Below the pieces are notes generated by a model, which made no database searches, was not told the DNA's origin, and was given only the letters and a program-made list of their open reading frames with translations. This document shows, piece by piece, positions 48,733 to 57,131 of a DNA stretch of 64,000 bases; positions within the stretch are counted from its first letter, which is position 1; each line of letters starts with the position of its first letter. The stretch is taken from positions 2,728,001 to 2,792,000 of the forward strand of contig NZ_JAFCMM010000001.1 in assembly GCF_018131225.1 (NCBI RefSeq), given 5' to 3'. Both the position numbers and the translations under genes were made by a program. Origin of the DNA: Bradyrhizobium sp. U87765 SZCCT0048. GTDB lineage: Bacteria; Pseudomonadota; Alphaproteobacteria; Rhizobiales; Xanthobacteraceae.

Positions 48733-49149
48733 ATGAATGCCATTCGACCAGAGAAGCCCGAGACTCCCGAGGACGACGCCAACCTGGCGGCCGTAACGGA
48801 AGTCGAGGCCGGAATCCGGGACTTCGTACGCAACGACATCGCCTACCTGCGCCGTCCTGCCGCTGGCGCCGCCGGCGACGTTCCCCCTCTGGACGCCTCC
48901 GCCGAAGCCACCGTCAGTAGCGTCAACTCGCTGATCCAGCGCGTCGCCGGAACGTCGCTGAGCGAGATCGAAAACCTGATCACCGAGCTCGAGGCGCTGC
49001 GTGACCTGCTGCACAACGAAGGTCAGCGCGTGCAGCGGGAGATCGCCGGCTACGCCCAGCTCAGCCAGGCGGCGATGAAGTCGACACGCATGATCGCGGA
49101 CAACGTCGCGCAGTGGAAGCGCGCGGCGGAAAATGTCCGCCAGCTGTAA
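48733..49149 (+). CDS. Hypothetical helical protein, 138 aa
   Basis: Mainly alpha-helical with heptad-like spacing in EIENLITELEALRDLLHNEGQRVQREIAGY, so a coiled coil is likely. No membrane segment, cysteine or known motif is present; Asp/Glu-rich N-terminus (EKPETPEDDANLAAVTEVEAG). The ATG at 48733 has AAGGAAAAG upstream. The longer frame adds 30 residues without similarity. It lies in a run of unrecognised genes. Unknown function. Confidence 0.72.
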   Translation: MNAIRPEKPETPEDDANLAAVTEVEAGIRDFVRNDIAYLRRPAAGAAGDVPPLDASAEATVSSVNSLIQRVAGTSLSEIENLITELEALRDLLHNEGQRVQREIAGYAQLSQAAMKSTRMIADNVAQWKRAAENVRQL

Positions 49150-49446
49150 TCTGCCGGGCCTCTCCGCGAGGCCACGATTCCGGATCCGCCGCCTTCCTTG
49201 ACCGGAAGTGCGGCGGTTTCCGTCTCCAGCGTCTCTCCGGAGGGAGACGCCAGTGTTGCCCATCTGCAGCACTTTCTCAGCAACCCGGACGCCGGCTTGA
49301 ACCTTCGCCGGAGAGCTCGCGACCAACCGCCATTGCCACAGGTTCCATGGCGGATTTTACCGATGCACAGGCTGTCGTCCGCAAGCCGCACGCTCCCGGC
49401 CATCGACCGGAGCGGCCGCGCATCCGGAAGCGCGGGGGCTTCTTAC

Positions 49447-49584
49447 GTGAAAATCATTCGTCCCAACAATTCAGACCCGATTCCCGTTCCAGCTTCGCGG
49501 CACCGCATGGGCAGCATCATCCTGCGCTTCGTGGCGCTGCTCGCGGTGGCGGTTGTGGTTCTGGCGCTGGCCTGGAGTCGCTAG
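49447..49584 (+). CDS. Possible small membrane protein, 45 aa
   Basis: A GTG start with GGGGG 8 nt upstream opens a 45-codon frame with a polar, Pro-rich N-terminus (VKIIRPNNSDPIPVPASRHR) and one strong membrane helix (GSIILRFVALLAVAVVVLALAWSR). That split is typical of real single-span small proteins. Longer in-frame starts give unrelated Arg/Ser-rich sequence. It overlaps the convergent alginate-lyase-family gene by 4 nt at the stops. No family recognised. Confidence 0.5.
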   Translation: MKIIRPNNSDPIPVPASRHRMGSIILRFVALLAVAVVVLALAWSR

Positions 49585-50564
49585 CGCCGCACCGAGGCAG
49601 CCGCCCCCGCGGGCTGCGTCCAGGCGGCCGTCACATTCCCGCCGAGCCGCAGATTGACGAACGGTCGCCGCGACGCCATCAGCGCAGGCAGCCGCGGATC
49701 ATGGACGTGGAGACTGTAGGGCTCCAGCCAGGCGAGATCGCTGGTGAAGGTCCAGGGAAACAGCCTTTGCGGGGTTGGCAGATAGGCGGAGAAACTGCTT
49801 TCGTCGATCACCGCGCGGATGACGAGATCGGCGAGCCGCCGCAGTGCGCCGTCATTCTCGGCATAGAGATCGACGCCGCGAGGACGCGCCAGTTCCGCGG
49901 TGAACACCAGCGGCATCAGCGAGAAGTTGTGGTAGTGCAGCGCGCGCTCGCCTCGTTTCAGCTCGCGGACCAGCGTGCCGTCGGGCTGGATGTCGCGAAT
50001 GCCCTCGCGCGCACGTGCGATGCCCGCATCCACCAGATCGGGTCGCCCCGCCAGCGTGCCGATGGACGCAAGGTTGAGGCCTGCCCAATAGACGAGGTTG
50101 TTGTGCAGGTGGTTGATGGCATCGGCGTCGCGGGTCGCGGCTGCGATCCGCACCAGCCATGGCGTGATCGCCGGCATCGCGGCAGGCATCGGCCGCCCGG
50201 ATCGGAGGATACGCAGCAAGACCAGAGCAAAGTCCGTTCCTGCCCAGGATCGCTCGAAATAGCCCTGATAGCCGCCGATCGGCGCCATCAGCGCATCGGC
50301 CCTTGCCCATTGGCCCAGCAGATCCGACACGCACGACACATCGCCCGCGTCGGACGCCTTGTTCACCCGTGCGATGAATGCATGAAGCGGCGCGATCGCC
50401 CGGCCATATCCAGCCGGGTCGTCGTAGAAGCCGGGGACGTCGATCACAGCGATGGGCGGCGGTACGTCGCAGGCCATGGCGGCTGGCATCATCAGCAACA
50501 GGCAGAGGCCCGCCAGAACGAGGCCAAGGCGGGGCCGCTCAGGCCGGATCGGCATCCCGCTCAT
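49581..50564 (-). CDS. Alginate-lyase-family (PL5-like) exported protein
   Basis: 327 residues with a signal peptide (GLVLAGLCLLLMMPAAMACD). The mature part resembles alginate_lyase (PF05426) proteins: the INHLHNNLVYWAGLNLASIG segment carries the Asn-Asn and His/Trp pattern of these enzymes, and WARADALMAPIG.YQGYFERSW and LHYHNFSLMPLVFTAELA follow. The expected role is cleavage of uronate-containing polysaccharide or modification of an exopolysaccharide in the periplasm. No polysaccharide synthesis genes flank it. Two adjacent ATG codons (50567, 50564); the second has better spacing to GAGG. Substrate is unproven. Confidence 0.8.
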   Translation of the reverse strand: MSGMPIRPERPRLGLVLAGLCLLLMMPAAMACDVPPPIAVIDVPGFYDDPAGYGRAIAPLHAFIARVNKASDAGDVSCVSDLLGQWARADALMAPIGGYQGYFERSWAGTDFALVLLRILRSGRPMPAAMPAITPWLVRIAAATRDADAINHLHNNLVYWAGLNLASIGTLAGRPDLVDAGIARAREGIRDIQPDGTLVRELKRGERALHYHNFSLMPLVFTAELARPRGVDLYAENDGALRRLADLVIRAVIDESSFSAYLPTPQRLFPWTFTSDLAWLEPYSLHVHDPRLPALMASRRPFVNLRLGGNVTAAWTQPAGAAASVRR

Positions 50565-50694
50565 CATCAGACCTCGACCCGCTGCCGAAACCGGCGAAAC
50601 AAGCCAAGGACCCGCCGGCGTCGCCTTCCGGCACCAAGGCAACACGAACGCCGGGAATATCCGGAGAGCGAGACGATAGCAGCGAAGCGTGAGC

Positions 50695-50835
50695 TTAGTG
50701 TGACGCTGCGTCATCCTCGAGCTGATAGTGACCGTCGGCCTGGCCCTTGACCACCTGCACAGTGGTGAACATGACCGCCAGCGTTACCGTCGCGAAAATG
50801 AAGCCAACGATCTTAAGTCCGGCCCGGTCGGCCAT
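50695..50835 (-). CDS. Small single-span membrane protein, 46 aa
   Basis: 46 residues: a short N-terminus, one membrane helix (GLKIVGFIFATVTLAVMFTTVQVV) and an acidic tail (GHYQLEDDAASH). GGGGA lies 6 nt before the ATG at 50835, and the upstream frame adds 40 unrelated residues. Composition is normal for an inner-membrane small protein. Unknown function. A TTAA-N7-TTTACC sequence about 85 nt upstream is one base from a CtrA half-site pair. Confidence 0.6.
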   Translation of the reverse strand: MADRAGLKIVGFIFATVTLAVMFTTVQVVKGQADGHYQLEDDAASH

Positions 50836-50921
50836 GGCAGTCCCCATTGAAGTCAGTGCTGGTGTGTCGCGAAATAACCGCGATACGTTCAAAAAGTTGC
50901 GGCCACATTCTGACGAAAGTC

Positions 50922-50938
50922 TTAATGAGGCGTTTACC
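50922..50938. promoter_or_regulatory. Near-consensus CtrA-type motif
   Basis: TTAATGAGGCGTTTACC: TTAA, seven bases, TTTACC, one base off TTAA-N7-TTAACC. Upstream of the 46-aa membrane protein gene. A single degenerate match in 64 kb is weak evidence; recorded because a perfect match lies upstream of rpoD. Confidence 0.25.
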
Positions 50939-50997
50939 CGGCGGCAGATAGGCAAAAAATGCCGTGCTTGTTCAAGAGCTTTTCCACAAGCACGTGC

Positions 50998-51474
50998 TCA
51001 GCCGGTCCGGCGTGGCAGAAACCCGATGGCCGTGAACGAAAACGCCAGTTCGCCGCGCTGGTTAATGGCGCTGTTACGGGCCTCCAGGATCCCCCACTCG
51101 GGCTTCGAGGCCGAGCCGCGCAGCGAGGTGATTTCCGAACTGTAGGTCAGCGTATCGCCGGCGAGCACCGGCTTGTGCCACTTGAGATCACGGAAACCGG
51201 GTGACGGCCCCGCGGGCGGCTCGACCACGCCGCGCGCGGTGGCTTCTTCCATTTCCCGGCGGCGCTTGGTCACCAGCAGCTTCATGCCGACCGACGCCAC
51301 ATGCCAGCCGGAAGCCGCGAGGCCTCCGAACAGCGACTGCCGCCCTGCTTCTTCATCGAGATGGAAGGGCTGCGGATCGAACTGACTTGCGAACGCCTTG
51401 ATCAGCTCGGCAGTGAACGTGAAGGAGCCCAGCTCGCTGCGCGCACCGACCTGCAGATCATCAAGATAAGGCAT
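50998..51474 (-). CDS. MaoC-like dehydratase domain protein
   Basis: 158 residues of hot-dog fold type. The hydratase motif region reads FDPQPFHLDEEAGRQSLFGGLAASGWH, with the Asp-x4-His pattern of MaoC/enoyl-CoA hydratase 2 proteins. The reaction would be hydration of a trans-2-enoyl-CoA or dehydration of a hydroxyacyl-CoA. It begins 9 nt after another MaoC protein in the same direction, so the two probably form one heterodimeric or paired enzyme. Substrate unknown. Confidence 0.86.
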   Translation of the reverse strand: MPYLDDLQVGARSELGSFTFTAELIKAFASQFDPQPFHLDEEAGRQSLFGGLAASGWHVASVGMKLLVTKRRREMEEATARGVVEPPAGPSPGFRDLKWHKPVLAGDTLTYSSEITSLRGSASKPEWGILEARNSAINQRGELAFSFTAIGFLPRRTG

Positions 51475-51483
51475 GGCCGTTCC

Positions 51484-51957
51484 TCACGCCGCCGGCGCGG
51501 CATCGCGCCGCCGGAACATCGCCGGCCAGCGCGCTTCCAGAAGCTTTTGTCCGGAAGCGTTGTGGATGTCGACCTTGAGCGTCACGATACCGAGCTCGGG
51601 GCGGTTGCGCGACACCCGCGTTTCCAGAACGTGCACATCGAGCGTGAGATCGTCGCCTGGACGCAGCGGCGAGAGCCACTTCAGCTCGTCTATGCCCGGA
51701 CCGCCAAGCGAGGTCGAGCGCAACAGAAAGCCGTCGCAGATCATCCGCATCATCAGCGAGCACAAATGCCAGCCCGAGCCTGACAAGCCGCGGAGCATCG
51801 AATGCTTCGCCGCCTCCTCGTCGAGGTGCATCGGCTGGGGGTCGAACTCCGCCGCGAACGCAATGATCTCTTCCCGCGTCACATGACGCGGGCCGAACGT
51901 CCCGAAATGCCCGGGCTGGAAATCTTCAAATGACAGCATCATGGATGGGGATGGCAT
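51484..51957 (-). CDS. MaoC-like dehydratase domain protein
   Basis: 157 residues, related to the downstream gene but distinct: FDPQPMHLDEEAAKHSMLRGLSGSGWH carries the same Asp-His hydratase pattern. C-terminal RRRDAAPAA is a short tail. The ATG at 51957 is chosen (CAGGCT upstream); starts at 51942 and 51939 lack a Shine-Dalgarno. It lies 9 nt before the next MaoC gene, consistent with a two-subunit hydratase in which the pair assembles. A DUF4282 gene is divergent. Confidence 0.85.
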   Translation of the reverse strand: MPSPSMMLSFEDFQPGHFGTFGPRHVTREEIIAFAAEFDPQPMHLDEEAAKHSMLRGLSGSGWHLCSLMMRMICDGFLLRSTSLGGPGIDELKWLSPLRPGDDLTLDVHVLETRVSRNRPELGIVTLKVDIHNASGQKLLEARWPAMFRRRDAAPAA

Positions 51958-52208
51958 CTTGCACAGCCTGATTGTGGCCGTTATTGGCGGCAATCTCAAG
52001 CCGTCCGATCCGCACGGCCGGGTTGCGATCTTGCCGCGCAGGCGCGCGGAGGCTAAGCCGTGCGCCGTTGCGCCGCAGCTTCAGACGACCGACCACGCCG
52101 CCGGCGCGAGCCTGCCGCAGCGGGTCGGAACATGGTGCATTGTCATGTCGGGGGCCGGCGTTTCGCGCGTCGGTGCCGGTTCGTGGCGTGATTTTGGGGA
52201 GAATGCCG

Positions 52209-52502
52209 ATGTTCGAATTTCGCGACTTGTTCCAGTGGGACCGGTTCATCACGCCGACGATCATCAAGCTGTTCTACTGGCTTGTCATCATCCTGATCGG
52301 ACTGAGCGGCCTGTCGGGTATTCTCTCCGGTCTCGCCTACATGGCGGTCAGCCCGTTCGGCGGGCTCATGGCGATCCTTGTCAGCCTGGTCGGGATCGTG
52401 GTCGGCCTCATCTCGGCGCGCGTCGGCGCCGAGTTCATCCTGATCGTCTTCCGCATCAACGAGCACCTGGGCGCGATCCGCGACCAGGGCCAGCACCACT
52501 GA
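52209..52502 (+). CDS. DUF4282 membrane protein
   Basis: 97 residues with two or three hydrophobic helices (IIKLFYWLVIILIGLSGLSGILSGLAYM and FGGLMAILVSLVGIVVGLISARVGAEFILI) and a basic/polar tail. The N-terminal FRDLFQWDRFITPTIIK and the RVGAEF / NEHLGAI pattern are those of DUF4282. The start at 52209 has GGGGAG 8 nt upstream; an ATG two codons earlier has the site too close. Function unknown. Confidence 0.85.
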   Translation: MFEFRDLFQWDRFITPTIIKLFYWLVIILIGLSGLSGILSGLAYMAVSPFGGLMAILVSLVGIVVGLISARVGAEFILIVFRINEHLGAIRDQGQHH

Positions 52503-52571
52503 GCCCGCTGACCGGGCTCCTCCCGGACGATTGGCCCGGCACGACGCCGGGCGGTCGCCGGACCAGTCGGA

Positions 52572-53669
52572 TCAGGTGTTGAAGCGGAAGTGCATGACGT
52601 CGCCGTCGGCGACGACGTATTCCTTGCCTTCCAGCCGCAGCTTGCCGGCATCGCGCGCACCGGCCTCACCGCTGAACGCGATGTAGTCGTCATAGGCGAT
52701 GGTCTCGGCGCGGATGAAACCCTTTTCGAAATCGGTATGGATCACGCCCGCTGCGGCCGGCGCCTTGGTGCCACGCGTGATCGTCCAGGCGCGTGCTTCC
52801 TTCGGGCCAACCGTGAAGTAGGTGATGAGATCGAGCAGCTGGTAGCCGGCGCGGATCAGGCGGTCGAGGCCCGGCTCCTCCAGCTCCAGCGTGGCGAGAA
52901 ACTCCTCGCGCTCCTCGCGCGACAGCGTCGCGATCTCGGATTCAATCTTGGCCGAGATCACCACAGCGACCGCGCCTTCCTTCTTCGCGAACTCGGCGAC
53001 GGCCGCCGAGAACGAATTGCCGCTGTGGGCCGAGCTCTCCTCGACATTGCAGACATAGAGCACGGGCTTGGACGACAGCAGGCCGAGCATGCGGAACACG
53101 CGCTCTTCTTCGGGTTTGCGCTCCAGGAGACGCGCCGGCTTGCCGTCGCGCAGCAGGACGAGCGCCCGCTGCACGAGATCCAGCATCTCCTTGGAGTCCT
53201 TGTCGCCACCCTTGGCCTTCTTGCTGAGGTTGTCGACGCGCTTCTCGAGGCTGTCGAGATCGGCGAGCATCAGCTCGGTCTCGATGGTCTCGATGTCGGC
53301 GAGCGGCGCGATCTTGCCCTCGACGTGGGTGATGTCGTCGTCCTCGAAGCAGCGCACCACATGCGCCACGGCGTCGACTTCACGGATGTTGGCGAGGAAC
53401 TGGTTGCCGAGGCCCTCACCCTTCGAGGCACCACGCACGAGGCCGGCGATATCGACGAAGGTCAGCTGGGTCGGAATGATCTGGGCAGACTTGGCGATCA
53501 CCGACAGCTTGTCGAGCCGCTGATCCGGCACAGCCACGGCGCCGACATTGGGCTCGATGGTGCAGAACGGATAGTTGGCGGCCTGCGCCGACGCCGTCTC
53601 GGTCAGCGCGTTGAACAGCGTCGACTTGCCGACGTTGGGCAGACCGACGATTCCGCATTTGAATCCCAT
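52572..53669 (-). CDS. ychF: Redox-regulated ATPase YchF (Obg-like)
   Basis: A P-loop translation-associated protein of the Obg group that prefers ATP. G1 is GLPNVGKST at residues 8-16; the G3 region DIAGLVRGASKGEG, a coiled-coil hairpin (around residues 125-160) and a C-terminal TGS-like domain follow. The 365 residues match the family. The gene is last in a minus-strand run rplY-pth-ychF with 15- and 18-nt gaps, a classic alphaproteobacterial order linking it to translation. AGGA lies 6 nt upstream of the ATG. Confidence 0.96.
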   Translation of the reverse strand: MGFKCGIVGLPNVGKSTLFNALTETASAQAANYPFCTIEPNVGAVAVPDQRLDKLSVIAKSAQIIPTQLTFVDIAGLVRGASKGEGLGNQFLANIREVDAVAHVVRCFEDDDITHVEGKIAPLADIETIETELMLADLDSLEKRVDNLSKKAKGGDKDSKEMLDLVQRALVLLRDGKPARLLERKPEEERVFRMLGLLSSKPVLYVCNVEESSAHSGNSFSAAVAEFAKKEGAVAVVISAKIESEIATLSREEREEFLATLELEEPGLDRLIRAGYQLLDLITYFTVGPKEARAWTITRGTKAPAAAGVIHTDFEKGFIRAETIAYDDYIAFSGEAGARDAGKLRLEGKEYVVADGDVMHFRFNT

Positions 53670-53687
53670 AGCGTGTCCTGAATGCTG

Positions 53688-54305
53688 TTACGGCGTGGCG
53701 CCGCCGTTGCCGTTGTCACCGTTGGCGCCGAAGCCCTTCGCTTCCATCGCCAGATGCACCTTGTTCTGGAACGAGGAGTCGCGCCCTCCGGCGATCAGCC
53801 CCGCATGATCCGCGACCGCCTCGCACAGCGCCTCGACCCACGGCTGGTCCGACTTGGCGAAATCGCCGAGCACATGACCATGCACCCGTTCCTTCACGCC
53901 GGGATGACCGATGCCAAGGCGAATGCGGCGGTAGTCGTTGCCGACATGGGCCGAGATCGAGCGCAGCCCGTTGTGGCCGGCGATCCCGCCCCCGACCTTG
54001 AGGCGGACCTTACCCGGCGGCAGCTCGAGTTCGTCGTGAAAGACGGAGATGTCGCCGAGGCCGATCTTGAAGAAATGCGCGGCCTCGCCGACGGCGCGGC
54101 CGGATTCGTTCATATACGTCGTCGGCTTCAGCAGCACGACGCGCTCTCCGTCGAGCGTGCCCTCCGAGGTCTCCCCCTGAAAGCGGCGGCGCCACGGTGA
54201 GAAACCGTGACGCCGCGCAATCGCATCGACAGCCATGAACCCGATATTGTGCCGGTTGCGCTCGTACTTCGAGCCGGGGTTGCCCAGTCCGACGAACAGG
54301 CGCAT
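53688..54305 (-). CDS. pth: Peptidyl-tRNA hydrolase Pth
   Basis: Cleaves peptidyl-tRNA released early from ribosomes. The start [20 protein letters not shown] includes catalytic H19, and the second conserved block is [16 protein letters not shown] around residues 88-103, with the catalytic Asp. [12 protein letters not shown] follows. The 205-residue length includes a basic C-terminal tail ending in GGATP. It lies 15 nt downstream of rplY, and ychF follows 18 nt later. Confidence 0.96.
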   Translation of the reverse strand: MRLFVGLGNPGSKYERNRHNIGFMAVDAIARRHGFSPWRRRFQGETSEGTLDGERVVLLKPTTYMNESGRAVGEAAHFFKIGLGDISVFHDELELPPGKVRLKVGGGIAGHNGLRSISAHVGNDYRRIRLGIGHPGVKERVHGHVLGDFAKSDQPWVEALCEAVADHAGLIAGGRDSSFQNKVHLAMEAKGFGANGDNGNGGATP

Positions 54306-54320
54306 GGCGCGGGTTGCTGG

Positions 54321-55034
54321 TTACTTCTTCTTGTCGCCGCCGGCCGCCGGGGCCTTGGCGGCGGCGGGAGCCTTGGCAGCAGGAGCCTTGGCAGCGGCAG
54401 CAGCCGCAGGCGCCGCAGCACCGGCAGCAGGCGCAGCCGCGTCACCGGCCGGCTTGCTCTCCTCGTTGTAGCCCGACGGCGGCACGACGGTGACCAGGGT
54501 CTGGTCATCGCGCGACACCACCTTCACGCCCTTCGGCAGCGCGACTTCGCTGAGGTGCACCGAGTTGTTGATTTCGAGCTTGCTGACGTCGACCTCGATG
54601 AACTGCGGAATGTGATCGACTTCCGCTTCCAGCTCGACCGTGTGGTTGACGATGTTGACGGTACCGCCGCGCTTGACGCCGGGCGAGCCTTCCGCGCCCA
54701 CCACGTGCAGCGGAACGCTGACGCGAATGGTCGCGCCTTCGCCGAGGCGCAGGAAGTCGACATGGATCGGGAAGTCCTTCACCGGATCGAGCGCGTAGTC
54801 GCGCGGAATCACACGGTGCTTCTTGCCATCGAGATCGATGTTGAAAATCGTGGTGAGGAAGTGGCCGGCGAAGATGTTCTGACGCAGCGCCTTGTCGTCG
54901 AGCGAGATGGTCAGCGGGGCCTGGTTGTCACCATAGATCACTGCCGGCACACGGCCAGCACGGCGTTCTGCGCGGGCGGCCCCCTTGCCGGCCTTCGGAC
55001 GCGCGGTCGCCTTCAATTCCTTGACGGTCGCCAT
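54321..55034 (-). CDS. rplY: 50S ribosomal protein L25 / Ctc form
   Basis: 5S rRNA-binding protein of the long L25/Ctc type. The N-terminal L25 domain (VKELKATARPKAGKGAARAERRAGRVPAVIYGDNQAPL) is followed by the C-terminal TL5 domain (VSVPLHVVGAEGSPGVKRGG and the SEVALPKGVK repeat). It ends in an Ala/Lys/Pro low-complexity tail of about 40 residues. 237 residues is at the long end because of that tail. First gene of rplY-pth-ychF. A long leader with a strong hairpin lies upstream. Confidence 0.96.
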   Translation of the reverse strand: MATVKELKATARPKAGKGAARAERRAGRVPAVIYGDNQAPLTISLDDKALRQNIFAGHFLTTIFNIDLDGKKHRVIPRDYALDPVKDFPIHVDFLRLGEGATIRVSVPLHVVGAEGSPGVKRGGTVNIVNHTVELEAEVDHIPQFIEVDVSKLEINNSVHLSEVALPKGVKVVSRDDQTLVTVVPPSGYNEESKPAGDAAAPAAGAAAPAAAAAAKAPAAKAPAAAKAPAAGGDKKK

Positions 55035-55144
55035 TGTTGTCAGTCCTTGTTGCGAACATGCCCCGGACGCGCGGAAGCGGCCCGCAACGCCAAAAACACG
55101 TTCATTTTCATAAAGTTAAAGGCCGCACCGCGGCCCCGTGAAAC

Positions 55145-55182
55145 GTCTGCCACAAGCCTCCAGGGGTGCGGGGGTGGCAGAC
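55145..55182 (-). other. Hairpin in the rplY leader
   Basis: A perfect 9-bp stem (GTCTGCCAC / GTGGCAGAC) enclosing 20 nt, about 110 nt upstream of the rplY start; GGCCGC / GCGGCC inverted halves lie beside it at 55121-55135. It may be a leader structure for ribosomal-protein feedback or shared promoter architecture with the divergent gene. Confidence 0.35.
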
Positions 55183-55283
55183 CGCGGCCGTCATAGCCGC
55201 AAAGGTCCAAAAACACAAGGAATGACGGGGATTTTCTCCGCCGCCCGTGCGCCCCATTGCCATCCGGTGAGGGAGGTTATTAG

Positions 55284-55340
55284 ATGCATGTGCAACTATT
55301 CCAAGAAGGTGGCTCACCACGCAACCAGCCACCCGCATAA
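55284..55340 (+). CDS. Upstream ORF, 18 codons, in the Bug-receptor leader
   Basis: ATG with GGGAGG 7 nt upstream, encoding MHVQLFQEGGSPRNQPPA, then TAA 22 nt before the receptor start. Its second half lies inside a hairpin GGTGGCT / AGCCACC (55308-55333). The combination of a strong ribosome-binding site, short frame and stem-loop just before the main gene looks like a translational control leader. No family is known to me, and its translation is unproven. Confidence 0.4.
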   Translation: MHVQLFQEGGSPRNQPPA

Positions 55341-55362
55341 ACCACCCCGGGAGGACTTCAAG

Positions 55363-56346
55363 ATGTTCAGCCGACGCCACTTCCTGACCACCGCCGCCAC
55401 GGCGGGTCTTGCCGCCACCTTCCCAGGACACGGACATGCCGATACCGCCTGGCCGACACGGCCCGTGCGGCTGATCGTGCCCTATGCCGCCGGCGGCGGC
55501 ACCGACTTCTTCGCGCGTCTTGCCGGCACCGCCATGAGTGCCACGCTCGGCCAGCAGATCGTGGTCGAGAACCGGCCCGGCGCCGGCACCAACATCGGCG
55601 CCGAGGCGGCCGCCAAGGCGGAGGCCGACGGCTACACCTTCCTGCTCGGCGACACCTCGACCTACGCCTCCAACCGCGCGCTGTACCAGAAGCTCGCCTA
55701 CGACGCGCACAAGGACCTCGCGCCGGTGACGCTGACCGGGCGCTTCGCGCTGGTGCTGATGGTCAACACCGACAAGCTCAATGTCGGCTCGGTCAAGGAG
55801 CTCATCGAGACCGCCCGGAAGACCCCGGGTGCCATCGACTATGCCAGCGCCGGCGTCGGCTCGCCGTTCCACCTCGCCGCCGAGCTGTTCGCGCAAGACG
55901 CCGGCCTCAAGATCAACCATGTGCCCTACAAGGGCGCCGGCCCCGCGCTGCAGGATCTCGCCAGCGGCCAGATCGGCATGATGTTCGTCGACTTCGCTAC
56001 CGCCCGCGGGCAGCTCAATCTCAAGGGGCTGAAAGCGATCGCGGTGTGCTCGCCGAAGGAATTCTACGGCCTGCCCGGCGTGCCGCCGGTCGCCGCCGAT
56101 ATCCCCGGTTACGAAGCCTGGGCCTGGCAGGGCTTTTCCGCGCCGGTGAAGACCGCCCCGGACATCATCGCCAAATTCCGCGAGGCCTATCTCAAGGCGG
56201 TCAACGATCCGGACAACCGTCAGAAGATCATTGCCGCCGGCATCGATCCGCTGCAGAGCACGCCGCAGGAGATGGCGCAGTACATCGCCGAGGAAACGGC
56301 AAAATGGGAGAAGGTCATCAGGACCGCCGGCATCCGCATGGATTGA
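55363..56346 (+). CDS. Bug-type tripartite tricarboxylate receptor
   Basis: Periplasmic solute receptor of the TctC/Bug family. A Tat-like signal (MFSRRHFLTTAATAGLAA) is followed by the family's WPTRPVRLIVPYAAGGGTDFFAR and VENRPGAGTNIGAEAAAKAEADGYT blocks. 327 residues is normal. GGGAGGA sits 7 nt before the ATG. No TctA/TctB permease genes flank it, so it is an orphan receptor, a common case in bacteria with many Bug genes. Ligand is unknown. An 18-codon ORF lies just upstream. Confidence 0.92.
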   Translation: MFSRRHFLTTAATAGLAATFPGHGHADTAWPTRPVRLIVPYAAGGGTDFFARLAGTAMSATLGQQIVVENRPGAGTNIGAEAAAKAEADGYTFLLGDTSTYASNRALYQKLAYDAHKDLAPVTLTGRFALVLMVNTDKLNVGSVKELIETARKTPGAIDYASAGVGSPFHLAAELFAQDAGLKINHVPYKGAGPALQDLASGQIGMMFVDFATARGQLNLKGLKAIAVCSPKEFYGLPGVPPVAADIPGYEAWAWQGFSAPVKTAPDIIAKFREAYLKAVNDPDNRQKIIAAGIDPLQSTPQEMAQYIAEETAKWEKVIRTAGIRMD

Positions 56347-56376
56347 TCGGCAAACGCGGCTGTGCCGGGAGACCGC

Positions 56377-57124
56377 TCAGGTCTTCCGCGCCTTGCGCAG
56401 ATGGATGGTTTCGCCGCGGGCGAGCATGGCGACGAAGGTGGCGATCCGCTGTACACGAAGCTCCGGCTTCTTCGCTGTCTGCACGCGATAGAGCACGCTG
56501 TAGCGGTTTGCGCTGTCGAGCGCGTCGAACAGCGAGCTGGCCTTGCTGTTCCGCGCCAGCGCCGCGGCGAGATCGTCGGGAACGGCTGCGGTGCTCTGCG
56601 GCACGTAGGCGCTCTCCCAGCGACCATCCGCCTTCGCCTGTGCGATCTCCCGTAAGCCTGCTGGCGCCATGCGCTTCCCGGCGATCAGCGCGAGTGCCCG
56701 GTCACGGTTCTTCTGCGACCACTTGCTGCCGGGCTTGCGCGGGGTAAAGCGAACGAGCCACCAGTCGGCATCATAGGCGCCGAGCTGGCCATCGATCCAG
56801 CCATGGCACAGCGCCGGTCGATCGCTTCCTGGCGGTTCACGCTGGGACCTCCGCCCGATTTTTTCGCCAGTTTCAGCCAGACGGCAGGTGCCGCAGCAGG
56901 CTGCGCTTTCAGCCACGCCTCCCAAGCCCGAAGATCGACGAAGGACAGCACGGAAAGACCGCGATGATCTCCGCCCCAGCCGCCTTCAGCGGCGCGCCCT
57001 TCGCGGCGGCTTTGGCCCCCGATCACGGCCCTCTCTTGCCGGCGGCGATCCTGCTGGCGGATGTCTTGCTGGCCGACGCCTTGGCGACGGAACCACGGCC
57101 CCGCGGCACATCCGGCCGGGGCAT
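56377..57124 (-). pseudogene. Frameshifted YdeI / OmpD-associated family gene
   Basis: Three frames carry one protein. Frame 1 from 57124 encodes an Ala/Lys-rich N-terminus (SVAKASASKTSASRIAAGK). The next gives LSFVDLRAWEAWLKAQ...AVWLKLAKKSGG...NRQEAIDR. The third continues ALCHGWIDGQ...TPRKPGSKWSQKNRDRA...MLARGETIHLRKARKT. A one-base deletion near 56820 breaks the second-to-third step; a shift and possibly an in-frame TGA near 57022-57026 break the first. The rest is well conserved, so decay is recent or these are sequencing errors. YdeI proteins are linked to bacteriocin and antimicrobial-peptide tolerance. It follows ubiK by 7 nt. Confidence 0.8.
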
Positions 57125-57131
57125 AGCGCGA

